Shown piece after piece: positions 1 to 5,051 of a DNA stretch of 5,051 nt (positions are counted from its first letter, which is position 1; the number at the start of each line of letters is the position of its first letter). Below the pieces are notes generated by a model, which saw only the letters and a program-made list of their open reading frames with translations, had not been told where the DNA came from and ran no database searches. The DNA is taken from NCBI GenBank assembly GCA_012522985.1, contig JAAYJJ010000085.1, positions 1 through 5,051 of the forward strand, given 5' to 3'. Made by a program: the position numbers and the translations under genes. The DNA comes from Aliarcobacter butzleri. GTDB taxonomy: Bacteria; Campylobacterota; Campylobacteria; Campylobacterales; Arcobacteraceae.

Positions 1-527
1 ATCTTTCATATGATTTGGCACTTTTTTATAATGATATAAAAGATATGATAGCAGAAGTTGATAAGGGAGCTTATAGAACATTTGAAAACCTATCAAAAGC
101 CAAAACTTATGGAAGTGAGCTAAGCTTAGAGTATCAAGTACGTGATGATATCAATACAAGATTTGCTTATAATGAACTAAAAACAAAAAATAAACAAACT
201 TCAAAAGAGTTAGAGTTTAACCCAAATAGAGTCATTAGTGCATTTGTTGATATAGATCTTACAAATGAGTTTGATATGAATCTTGGTGCTAGATATATAG
301 GAAATCAATATTTTCAAAACACTTACAATAGAGGTACACCAGCTCAAACAACAGTTGATGATAAAACAGGTGGATTTATGACTTATGATATGGGCATAAA
401 CTATGCATATGATCAAAATATTACACTATATGCAGGAATCAACAATTTATTAGATAAAAAAATAGATGATGTGCTTGGAAGTGGTAGTGGAAGGTATTAT
501 TTTACAGGTATGAGGGTTAATTTCTAG
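1..527 (+). CDS. TonB-dependent outer-membrane receptor, C-terminal part (5' end outside window)
   Basis: This is the last ~175 residues of a TonB-dependent receptor, an outer-membrane beta-barrel that takes up metal chelates or similar ligands using energy from TonB-ExbB-ExbD. The reading frame is open to the left edge and reads LSYDLALFYNDIKDMI from position 3. The TTG at 15 is therefore internal, not a start. The sequence shows alternating amphipathic beta-strands, with a strand of the type SYDLALFYNDIKDMI, then YGSELSLEYQVRDDINTRFA. The family's usual closing pattern follows: a GINNLLDKKIDD segment, then GRYYFTGMRVNF ending in Phe, the typical outer-membrane C-terminal residue. The TAG stop is 73 bp before the next gene. 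The plug domain and TonB box are outside the window, so the ligand cannot be told. The intervening promoter suggests it is not simply the first gene of the next operon, though read-through is possible because no terminator is visible. Confidence 0.9.
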   Translation, partial: LSYDLALFYNDIKDMIAEVDKGAYRTFENLSKAKTYGSELSLEYQVRDDINTRFAYNELKTKNKQTSKELEFNPNRVISAFVDIDLTNEFDMNLGARYIGNQYFQNTYNRGTPAQTTVDDKTGGFMTYDMGINYAYDQNITLYAGINNLLDKKIDDVLGSGSGRYYFTGMRVNF

Positions 528-532
528 TTATC

Positions 533-546
533 TTGATATATATCAA
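533..546. promoter_or_regulatory. FNR/NNR-type (CRP/FNR family) binding site
   Basis: TTGATATATATCAA is a perfect 14-bp palindrome with the form TTGAT-N4-ATCAA. This is the established consensus for FNR and for FNR-like denitrification regulators (NNR, NnrR, DNR). Its centre (539/540) lies 41.5 bp upstream of the start point predicted from the TAGAAT hexamer at 569-574, which is the class II activator position. The operon it would control ends with an nnrS-family gene, which fits this regulator class. The regulator itself is not in the window. AT-rich palindromes arise by chance, but the exact consensus match, the position and the downstream gene content agree. Confidence 0.75.
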
Positions 547-568
547 TGATTACAATTATCAATTAGGA

Positions 569-581
569 TAGAATTTGAAAT
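569..581 (+). promoter_or_regulatory. predicted -10 element and start point of the operon promoter
   Basis: TAGAAT at 569-574 differs from the TATAAT consensus at one base, and transcription would start near 581. No clear -35 hexamer is seen. Activator-dependent class II promoters often lack one because the activator site overlaps that region, as the palindrome at 533-546 does here. The 5' leader would be about 20 nt. It contains the ribosome binding site AGAGGA (588-593), 7 nt before the ATG at 601. Confidence 0.55.
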
Positions 582-600
582 ATTTAAAGAGGATAATAAA

Positions 601-1050
601 ATGTTTAGATTTATAAAGATATCGATAGTGCTACTTTTTGTAGCTTTAAGTAGTAGTTTTGCATCACCAAAGAGTGAGAGATTTCCAGCTGATTATTTCT
701 TGGTGCATACAAACTTACCACACTATATGCAAGTGTTTCAAAAGTTTGGCGATGATCCAAAACTTGCACTAAGTAGTGAACAAAAAAAGCAAATGCAAGA
801 GCTTATGGATAAGACTTTGAGTGTGGTTATTAAAAATGCTACTATTGTTAGAGATCTAGAACTAGCTTTACAAAAAGCTGTATTGTTTGAAAACAAAAAT
901 AGCCAACAAACAAAAGATCTAATAGAAGAGATTTTACTTCTTAGAACAAATCTAACAATCACACATATTGATTGCATAGAAGAGGCAAAAAAGATCTTAA
1001 CAAAAGAGCAAGATAAGCTATTTTTGGAGGAGTTAGGATATAAACAATGA
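601..1050 (+). CDS. small exported helical protein with LTxxQ-like motifs (Spy/CpxP-like)
   Basis: A 149-residue protein with a clear Sec signal peptide: positive N-terminus, hydrophobic core at about residues 5-18, likely cleavage after SFA (residue 21). The mature part is predicted to be mostly helical and charged. It carries LSSEQ (57-61) and LTKEQ (133-137), which resemble the paired LTxxQ motifs of the Spy/CpxP family of small periplasmic chaperones and metal-responsive proteins. Those family proteins are of similar length. There is one cysteine (C125) and no lipobox, so it should be a soluble periplasmic protein. AGAGGA at 588-593 supports the ATG at 601. It is the first gene of the operon and its stop overlaps the ATG of the binding-protein gene (ATGA), which suggests coupled translation. 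The exact role is unknown. The Spy/CpxP assignment rests on motif and layout only and may be superficial. Confidence 0.8.
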   Translation: MFRFIKISIVLLFVALSSSFASPKSERFPADYFLVHTNLPHYMQVFQKFGDDPKLALSSEQKKQMQELMDKTLSVVIKNATIVRDLELALQKAVLFENKNSQQTKDLIEEILLLRTNLTITHIDCIEEAKKILTKEQDKLFLEELGYKQ

Positions 1051-2012
1051 AAAAAATAATTTTAATTTTTGCACTATCATATATCACACTTTTTGCTGCA
1101 AAACTTGATAAACTAGTAATAGCAGGACCAGTAGCTAGTGTATCACATCCATTTTTTAAGATTATAGAAGATGGTGCTTTGGCTGATGTAGCAGAAAATA
1201 TAGAGTTTAGATTGTGGCAAAACCCAGATGAACTAAGAGCCATACTCCTCAAAAATGAAGCTCATATAGTAGCAGTTCCTACAAATGTAGCTGCAAATCT
1301 ATATAACAAAGGCATAGATATAAAGGTTTTTAATATACCTATTTGGGGGATTTTGGAGATAATATCAAGAGATAGTAGTATTAAAACTATAGAAGATCTA
1401 AAAGGCAAAGAGATAGTAATACCTTTTCGTGCAGATATGCCAGATTTTGTGCTTCAAGCCATCATCAAAAAAGCAGGACTTGATCCTAAAAAAGACTTTA
1501 AACTATCATACTCTCCAACACCGCCAGATGCTATGCAGATGTTGATATTAAGACGAAGTGATCATGTACTTTTGGCTGAACCAGCTACATCTATGGCTAT
1601 GAGAAAAAGTGGATCATTTCCTCTAAAGCTTATAGCTCCAGATCTATATAGAACGATCAATCTCCAAAAAGAGTGGGGTAGAGTCTATGATATGGAAGGC
1701 AAAGTTCCTCAAGCAGCTCTTGGAGCTATAGGAGACCTTGATTCTTCAATCATCAAAAGAGTAGATGAAGAGTATAGCAAGGCTCTATCTTGGTATAAAG
1801 CTAATCCAAAAGAAGCAGGAGAGTTAATAGCAAAAAATATTGACTTCTTTACTGCTGAGGCTGTGAGTGATTCTATAGAGCATGTACAAATAGATTCTAT
1901 AGATGCATATAGCCAAAAAGAGCTTTTGGAACAGTTTTTTGAGGTTTTGATGGAGTTTGAACCAAAGCTAATAGGTGGTAAAATACCAGATGAAGGATTT
2001 TATATCAAATGA
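1047..2012 (+). CDS. ABC importer periplasmic substrate-binding protein, NitT/TauT (NMT1/SsuA-like) type
   Basis: A 321-residue periplasmic binding protein of the family that includes SsuA, TauA and THI5/NMT1-like proteins. These deliver small anions or organic molecules to a NitT/TauT-type ABC importer. A signal peptide spans residues 1-17 or 18 (MKKIILIFALSYITLFA, then AKLDKL). No lipobox cysteine is present, so the mature protein should be soluble. Family-like stretches are LVIAGPVASVSHPFF (23-37), IVAVPTNVAANLYNKG (74-89), the lobe crossing near IPIWGILEII (97-106), EDLKGKEIVIPF (116-127) and LLAEPATSMAM (175-185). The length is normal for the family. AGGA at 1035-1038 lies 8 nt before the ATG, which overlaps the preceding stop by 4 nt. 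The permease gene overlaps its own end in the same way. Binding-site residues do not tell the ligand. Nitrate, sulfonate, taurine, thiamine precursors and others are all handled by the wider family. Confidence 0.88.
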   Translation: MKKIILIFALSYITLFAAKLDKLVIAGPVASVSHPFFKIIEDGALADVAENIEFRLWQNPDELRAILLKNEAHIVAVPTNVAANLYNKGIDIKVFNIPIWGILEIISRDSSIKTIEDLKGKEIVIPFRADMPDFVLQAIIKKAGLDPKKDFKLSYSPTPPDAMQMLILRRSDHVLLAEPATSMAMRKSGSFPLKLIAPDLYRTINLQKEWGRVYDMEGKVPQAALGAIGDLDSSIIKRVDEEYSKALSWYKANPKEAGELIAKNIDFFTAEAVSDSIEHVQIDSIDAYSQKELLEQFFEVLMEFEPKLIGGKIPDEGFYIK

Positions 2013-2791
2013 GAACAATAGTAAAAATAATCAAAGATTTTCCATGGTTTTTATGGAGTGGTTGGGGTAGTATAGCTACTATATTTTTGTTTTTGGCTTT
2101 GTGGGATACGGGCAATCAACTCTATGGGAGTTTGATACTACCTAGTCCTTTTGAAGTCTTTGGATCTATATATGAGCTATTCCACGAAGAGAGCTTTATG
2201 GCTGATTTACTTCTAACTATTAAGCGAGGAGTATTTGGCTTTGGGATCTCTTTGATTATTGGTACTTTTTTTGGACTTCTTGCTGGGTATTTTGTAACAG
2301 CATCTATTATGAGTAGGCCAATAGTTACTATTCTTGTGGGAATACCTCCAATAGCATGGATAGTTTTGGCTATGATTTGGTTTGGATTTGGTGATACTAC
2401 TGTTATGTTTACAGTGGTAGTTGCAGCTTTTCCTATAGTTTTTGTAGGGGCATTGCAAGGAAGTAGGACTTTAGAAGGAGATCTAAAAGAGATGATGGAT
2501 AGCTTTAATTTAAGCTTTTTACAAAAGTGTAGGGATCTATATTTTCCTCATCTTTTTTCATATCTTTTTCCTTCGTGGGTATCGGCTCTTGGTATGAGCT
2601 GGAAGATAGTTATTATGGCAGAACTTTTAAGTGCAAACGACGGAATAGGAGCAGCTTTAGCTGTGGCAAGAAGCCATCTTGATATGTCTGTGGCACTGGG
2701 ACTTGTGAGTGTTATGATTGGTGTACTTCTTTTTATAGAGTATGTTGTTTTAGAGCCTATTAAGCAAGAGGTAGAGTCATGGAGAGATTAG
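2009..2791 (+). CDS. ABC importer permease, NitT/TauT (SsuC/TauC-like) type
   Basis: A 260-residue inner-membrane permease with about six hydrophobic segments (roughly residues 21-34, 70-95, 105-126, 130-150, 185-206 and 228-248). It contains the family-like LILPSPFEVFGSI (42-54), where SsuC/TauC proteins commonly have a LPSP motif after the first membrane segment. The cytoplasmic coupling loop, which touches the ATPase and normally reads EAA...G.........LP, lies at about 161-183. Here it is degenerate: MMDSFNLSFLQKC, then FPHLFSYL, with Asn in place of the usual Gly. GIGAAL (212-217) matches the late conserved GIG motif of the family. AAGGA (1993-1997) precedes the ATG by 11 nt. The start overlaps the binding-protein stop by 4 nt and the end overlaps the ATPase gene by 13 nt, so all three parts of one importer are translationally linked. 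Confidence 0.9.
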   Translation: MRTIVKIIKDFPWFLWSGWGSIATIFLFLALWDTGNQLYGSLILPSPFEVFGSIYELFHEESFMADLLLTIKRGVFGFGISLIIGTFFGLLAGYFVTASIMSRPIVTILVGIPPIAWIVLAMIWFGFGDTTVMFTVVVAAFPIVFVGALQGSRTLEGDLKEMMDSFNLSFLQKCRDLYFPHLFSYLFPSWVSALGMSWKIVIMAELLSANDGIGAALAVARSHLDMSVALGLVSVMIGVLLFIEYVVLEPIKQEVESWRD

Positions 2792-3513
2792 TAGTTGAAG
2801 AGTTAAACTTCTATTTTGGATTTACTCAGATTTTAAATAATATTGATTTTACACTAGAAGAAAACCAAATAGTAAGTATAGTAGGTCCTAGTGGTGGTGG
2901 TAAAACTACATTGCTCAAGCTTTGTGCTGGGCTTTTGGATGTAACAGAAGGTAAAATAACAAATACCTTTAGTTCCTCAGCATTTGCTTTTCAAGATGCT
3001 AGACTTTTGCCATGGAAAAATGTAATAGATAATATCATGCTACCAATAAGCTCTAAAACACCATATAAAAAGGCCTATCAAGAGGCATTTGATATAGCTT
3101 TGAGATTTGGTTTGGAAGAAAAAGATTTAGTCAAATACCCAAAAGACCTAAGTGGTGGTATGAGACAAAGGGTCAATTTTGCTAGAGCTTTGATAGTAAA
3201 ACCAAAACTTCTTTTTCTTGATGAGCCTTTTTCTGCTCTTGATATAGGGCTAAAAAGAGAGTTACAAGACTTTGTTTTGGATAGTCAAAGAGATTTTAGT
3301 ACAAGTGTGCTTTTTATTACACATGATTTGATGGAAGCTGTAAGGATGAGTGATAAGATTTTATTACTCAAAAGTGATCCAGGTGAAATACTAAAAGAGT
3401 ATAAAATAACAACTCCAAAAGAGCAAAGAGATGATGAGTTTGTTTTTGCTAAAACAAAAGAGTTTTTAGAAGATGTTGATGTTATCAACACATTTGAGAT
3501 AATAATGAGGTAA
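2779..3513 (+). CDS. ABC importer ATP-binding protein, NitT/TauT (SsuB/TauB-like) type
   Basis: A 244-residue ATPase that powers the importer at the inner face of the membrane. All catalytic motifs are present and intact: Walker A GPSGGGKT (36-43), the Q-loop in FQDARLLPW (71-79, Q72), the ABC signature LSGGMRQR (124-131), Walker B LLFLDEP (144-150) with catalytic E149, the D-loop SALD (152-155) and the switch His in ITHD (H182). The FQDARLLPW form of the Q-loop is typical of the SsuB/TauB/NrtD branch, which agrees with the neighbouring permease and binding protein. The length is usual for a single-domain subunit, and there is no fused regulatory domain. The ATG at 2779 lies 13 nt inside the permease gene. 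AGAGG at 2766-2770, 8 nt upstream, supports that start. nnrS follows after only 3 nt. Confidence 0.95.
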   Translation: MERLVVEELNFYFGFTQILNNIDFTLEENQIVSIVGPSGGGKTTLLKLCAGLLDVTEGKITNTFSSSAFAFQDARLLPWKNVIDNIMLPISSKTPYKKAYQEAFDIALRFGLEEKDLVKYPKDLSGGMRQRVNFARALIVKPKLLFLDEPFSALDIGLKRELQDFVLDSQRDFSTSVLFITHDLMEAVRMSDKILLLKSDPGEILKEYKITTPKEQRDDEFVFAKTKEFLEDVDVINTFEIIMR

Positions 3514-3516
3514 GAA

Positions 3517-4740
3517 ATGACACCACAAAATGCAACAAAACACTACAAATACTATCCTGATGAGGCAAATGTCCCGCCATATTTGGCTTATGGATTTAGA
3601 CCTATATTTTTGATACTACCACTATATCTAGCTCTTTCTATGCTTGTATGGGGCTTTGTTTTTAGTGGAAAACTAAATCTTTTTAGTGATCCTCTTAGTT
3701 GGCATATCTATGAGATGGTTTTTGGGGTTGGTATTGCTGGGGTTATGGCGTTTTTGTTTACAGGACTTCCAGAGCTTTTCCCTGGGGTTATACCAGTTAT
3801 TGGAAAAAGGTTAAAATATATCATAATACTTTGGATTTTAGGAAGAGTTAGCTTTTGGATGATGGATATTGTAGGTGTTTATATAGTTGCATTGCTCAAT
3901 ATCTCTTTGTGGGTATATGTGGTTTATTGGGCATTTAAACCTGTGGTTTTAGATCCTCTTCAAAGACACTCTAGTATAGGATATGCTATAGTTGGTATGA
4001 TAGTACTTCAAGGACTCTTTTTTGCTTCAAAGCTTTCAATAGTAGATATAGATAGTCTTGATATACTAAAGCTTTCACTTACAGCTCTTATGGCTCTTAT
4101 TTTGTTGGCTCTTAGACGGGTAAATATGGAAGCTATCAATGAAATCTTAGAACACAAAAACCTTGATGATGTCTATGTAGCCAAAGCTTATAGATATAAT
4201 CTAGCAGTTTTTAGTGTGCTTCTTTTTGGATTTGTGGAGTTTTATTATCCTACAAACTCTGCTCTTGCTTGGATAGGACTAGCAGCTTGTGCAGCTATAC
4301 TAGGAGTGATAAATGACTACAATCTAAAATTTGAACCTATCTTAAAAGATCCTTTTACTTGGTATATGATCTCTATTTTTGTGATGATGGCACTAGGATA
4401 TGGCTTGATGGGAATATCTTTGATGTTTGATATGGGGGCTGAGAGTCACTTTAGACACTTCATAAGTACGGGTGCTTTTGGGATAACATTTTTTATGGTG
4501 ATGGTTATAGTTGTATATGTTCATACAGGTAGAGTTCTTGGATCTAGGACTTGGATTGGTGTTGGGGTGCTTATGCTTATAATCTCTACACTTACAAGGG
4601 CTTTGATACCACTTGATTATGAAAAGTACAATATGCTTATAGGTATCTCTATGCTTTTTTGGATGATTCCTTATCTTCTGTACTTTTATAAAACTAGGAA
4701 GTTTTTACTTAGCCCTAGAGTAGATGGAGTTAAGGGCTAG
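3517..4740 (+). CDS. nnrS: NnrS family membrane protein
   Basis: A 407-residue integral membrane protein with about twelve hydrophobic segments (from about residue 30 to 390), the usual size and layout of NnrS. Family hallmarks are YGFRPIF (25-31), [10 protein letters not shown] (61-70), [12 protein letters not shown] (79-90) in place of the common FLLTA-P-W-G stretch, [12 protein letters not shown] (311-322) and VHTGR (335-339). NnrS was described in Rhodobacter as a haem- and copper-containing membrane protein whose gene is controlled by the nitric-oxide-responsive regulator NnrR. In Vibrio cholerae it helps protect against nitric oxide. The exact chemistry is unresolved. His63, His311, His314 and His336 are candidate metal or haem ligands (inference). 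GAGG at 3507-3510 precedes the ATG by 6 nt. As last gene of an operon behind an FNR-type site, it is the main functional clue for the set. Family assignment is firm; the role in this organism is inferred. Confidence 0.9.
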   Translation: MTPQNATKHYKYYPDEANVPPYLAYGFRPIFLILPLYLALSMLVWGFVFSGKLNLFSDPLSWHIYEMVFGVGIAGVMAFLFTGLPELFPGVIPVIGKRLKYIIILWILGRVSFWMMDIVGVYIVALLNISLWVYVVYWAFKPVVLDPLQRHSSIGYAIVGMIVLQGLFFASKLSIVDIDSLDILKLSLTALMALILLALRRVNMEAINEILEHKNLDDVYVAKAYRYNLAVFSVLLFGFVEFYYPTNSALAWIGLAACAAILGVINDYNLKFEPILKDPFTWYMISIFVMMALGYGLMGISLMFDMGAESHFRHFISTGAFGITFFMVMVIVVYVHTGRVLGSRTWIGVGVLMLIISTLTRALIPLDYEKYNMLIGISMLFWMIPYLLYFYKTRKFLLSPRVDGVKG

Positions 4741-4766
4741 GAGCTTTGGTTTGTAAGTCTTTGTTT

Positions 4767-4848
4767 TTTAGGAAGTGATATTTCTCGCTAGAGTGCCAAG
4801 GCATAACAATATCACTATATGGGTAAGGTTGAAACCTTACTTCCTAAA
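4767..4848. other. three-way-junction-capable structured segment, function unknown
   Basis: These 82 nt contain three nested and adjacent complementary pairs. P1 is TTTAGGAA (4767-4774) with TTCCTAAA (4841-4848); the outer match extends to a perfect 10 bp if P3 opens. P2 is GTGATATT (4775-4782) with AATATCAC (4808-4815), enclosing small hairpins CTC-GCTA-GAG and TGC-CAAG-GCA. P3 is GTAAGGT (4823-4829) with ACCTTAC (4834-4840) around a TGAA loop. P2 abuts P1 and P3 abuts P1 with no unpaired bases, and one 7-nt joiner (4816-4822) links P2 and P3. This may be an RNA (leader, 3' UTR element or small RNA), a small palindromic mobile element, or the end of a lost insertion sequence. It has no T-tract for a terminator on either strand, and I do not recognise it as a known riboswitch class. 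The strand is not known. Confidence 0.45.
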
Positions 4849-4881
4849 TATTACTGGAAGAGAAATTATTTTGCTAAAATC

Positions 4882-4894
4882 AAGAAGTATAGTT
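4882..4894. promoter_or_regulatory. left arm of inverted repeat, putative operator 1 of the XRE gene
   Basis: AAGAAGTATAGTT is exactly the reverse complement of 4924-4936. Inside it, AAGTATAGTT (4885-4894) is itself nearly palindromic (8 of 10 positions), as expected for a site bound by a helix-turn-helix dimer. It overlaps where the -35 region of the predicted promoter (TATAAT at 4913-4918) would lie. Confidence 0.5.
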
Positions 4895-4912
4895 CATATT
4901 TAAGTAAGTTTT

Positions 4913-4918
4913 TATAAT
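4913..4918 (+). promoter_or_regulatory. predicted -10 element of the XRE gene promoter
   Basis: TATAAT is an exact consensus -10 hexamer, giving a start point near 4925 and a leader of about 26 nt. The -35 region (around 4890-4895, TAGTTC) is weak. This is usual in Campylobacterota sigma-70 promoters, which often lack a recognisable -35. A second possible -10, TAAAAT (4875-4880), lies further upstream. The hexamer sits between the two arms of the 13-bp inverted repeat. Confidence 0.5.
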
Positions 4919-4923
4919 ATATA

Positions 4924-4936
4924 AACTATACTTCTT
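4924..4936. promoter_or_regulatory. right arm of inverted repeat, putative operator 2 of the XRE gene
   Basis: AACTATACTTCTT is the perfect reverse complement of 4882-4894, and the arms are separated by 29 bp. Its near-palindromic core (4924-4933) lies 39 bp from that of the left arm. It starts at about +1 of the predicted transcript, so a bound repressor would block initiation. In RNA the two arms could also pair, but the ribosome binding site (4941-4945) is left outside. Confidence 0.5.
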
Positions 4937-4940
4937 AAAA

Positions 4941-4945
4941 AAGGA
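4941..4945 (+). promoter_or_regulatory. ribosome binding site that fixes the TTG start of the XRE gene
   Basis: AAGGA lies 5 nt before the TTG at 4951. No ATG or GTG in this frame lies near it, so this Shine-Dalgarno match is the reason for choosing the unusual TTG start. Confidence 0.7.
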
Positions 4946-4950
4946 TTTTT

Positions 4951-5051
4951 TTGACACTACAAGAAGTAGCAAATGAGATTAAACTTTTACGAAAAGAGAA
5001 AAACTGGACTCAAGCTGATTTGGAAAACTATTCAGGTATTACACAAAGAAC
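4951..5051 (+). CDS. XRE/HipB-type helix-turn-helix regulator, N-terminal part (3' end outside window)
   Basis: Only the first 33 complete codons are in the window, starting at TTG with AAGGA 5 nt upstream. The protein begins (M)TLQEVANEIKLLRKEKNW and continues TQADLENYSGITQR. This is a typical XRE-type opening: helix 1 with IKLLRKEKNWTQ, helix 2 as TQADLENYSG, and the start of the recognition helix at ITQRT. The LRKEK..TQ..L pattern is like HipB-type antitoxins and small autoregulatory repressors. The gene stands alone behind its own promoter, which is bracketed by a perfect inverted repeat, and this fits autorepression. Whether it is the antitoxin of a HipA-like or other toxin pair, a phage repressor or a stand-alone regulator cannot be decided, since the rest of the gene and its downstream partner are outside the window. 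Confidence 0.75.
   Translation, partial: MTLQEVANEIKLLRKEKNWTQADLENYSGITQR

Noticed and set aside
547..561. A second dyad, TGAT-N7-ATCA, just after the FNR-type palindrome
   Set aside because: The 7-nt spacer does not fit the CRP/FNR family's N4 spacing between TTGAT and ATCAA. Such short dyads are common in AT-rich DNA.
210..3491. Open reading frames on the minus strand of 68-97 codons lying inside the + strand genes
   Set aside because: They lie antisense to strongly supported genes, lack ribosome binding sites and recognisable domains, and have the compositional look of frame shadows.
4708..4741. Hairpin at the end of nnrS, CTTAGCCCT pairing with AGGGCTAGG across a 16-nt loop
   Set aside because: It overlaps the stop codon. 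The nearest T-run (TTTTTT, 4764-4769) is more than 20 nt away, so it is not a convincing intrinsic terminator.
4695..4776. Direct repeat TAGGAAGT at 4695-4702 and 4769-4776
   Set aside because: It is only 8 bp, and one copy lies within nnrS coding sequence. There is no further matching sequence around the copies, so it is likely chance.
4821..4860. CRISPR-like look of GTTGAAACCTTAC near 4828-4840
   Set aside because: There is only one copy, with no spaced repeats and no cas genes. The motif is explained by the small P3 hairpin.
4772..4903. A 43-codon open stretch in the second frame of the same gap (reads VIFLARVPRHNN and on)
   Set aside because: The only early start is a GTG with AGGA just 1 nt away. 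Length and composition are within chance for such DNA, and it overlaps the structured element.
4819..4917. A 32-codon ATG reading frame (MGKVETLLPKYYWKRNYFAK and on), basic and Tyr/Lys-rich, in the gap before the XRE gene
   Set aside because: It has no Shine-Dalgarno sequence within a usable distance, it runs through the structured element and the inverted-repeat arm, and it ends inside the predicted -10 hexamer. It is most likely fortuitous. It could be a decayed fragment of a lost gene, which a protein search would show.

Overview
The window looks like chromosomal DNA from a Campylobacterota (epsilonproteobacterial) organism of the Sulfurimonas, Arcobacter or Sulfurospirillum kind. The evidence is low GC by eye, heavy use of ATA (Ile) and AGA (Arg) codons, tightly packed same-strand genes with 4-nt ATGA overlaps, and the style of the protein families. 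The genus cannot be fixed from sequence reading alone. Every gene lies on the + strand.

Layout: (1) positions 1-527 are the C-terminal beta-barrel end of a TonB-dependent outer-membrane receptor whose start lies to the left of the window. (2) The 73-bp gap 528-600 carries a perfect FNR/NNR-type palindrome, TTGAT-ATAT-ATCAA (533-546), and a good -10 hexamer, TAGAAT (569-574). The spacing puts the palindrome at about -41.5, the class II activator position. (3) Positions 601-4740 form a compact five-gene operon. It encodes a small exported helical protein with LTxxQ-like motifs (Spy/CpxP style), then a complete ABC importer of the NitT/TauT/SsuABC type (periplasmic binding protein, permease, ATPase), then an NnrS-family haem/copper membrane protein. 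Junctions are 4-nt overlap, 4-nt overlap, 13-nt overlap and 3-nt gap, which implies one transcript and translational coupling. (4) The 210-bp gap 4741-4950 is unusually rich in structure. It holds an 82-nt segment that can fold as a three-way junction (4767-4848), then a perfect 13-bp inverted repeat that brackets a TATAAT hexamer. (5) From 4951, with a TTG start and a good ribosome binding site, begins an XRE/HipB-type helix-turn-helix regulator that runs off the right edge.

Working together (inference): a CRP/FNR-family regulator, acting at low oxygen or in response to nitrogen oxides, would switch on the operon at 601-4740. NnrS belongs to a family tied to denitrification and nitric-oxide stress, so the linked ABC importer and small periplasmic protein are candidates for an accessory role in nitrogen-oxide metabolism. 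The importer's substrate cannot be read from the sequence. The XRE gene downstream looks like a separate, self-regulated unit, possibly the antitoxin half of a toxin-antitoxin pair whose partner would lie beyond the window.

Nothing here is certainly a new system. The points most worth a second look are the FNR-box-driven ABC-importer/NnrS operon and the structured gap in front of the XRE gene.
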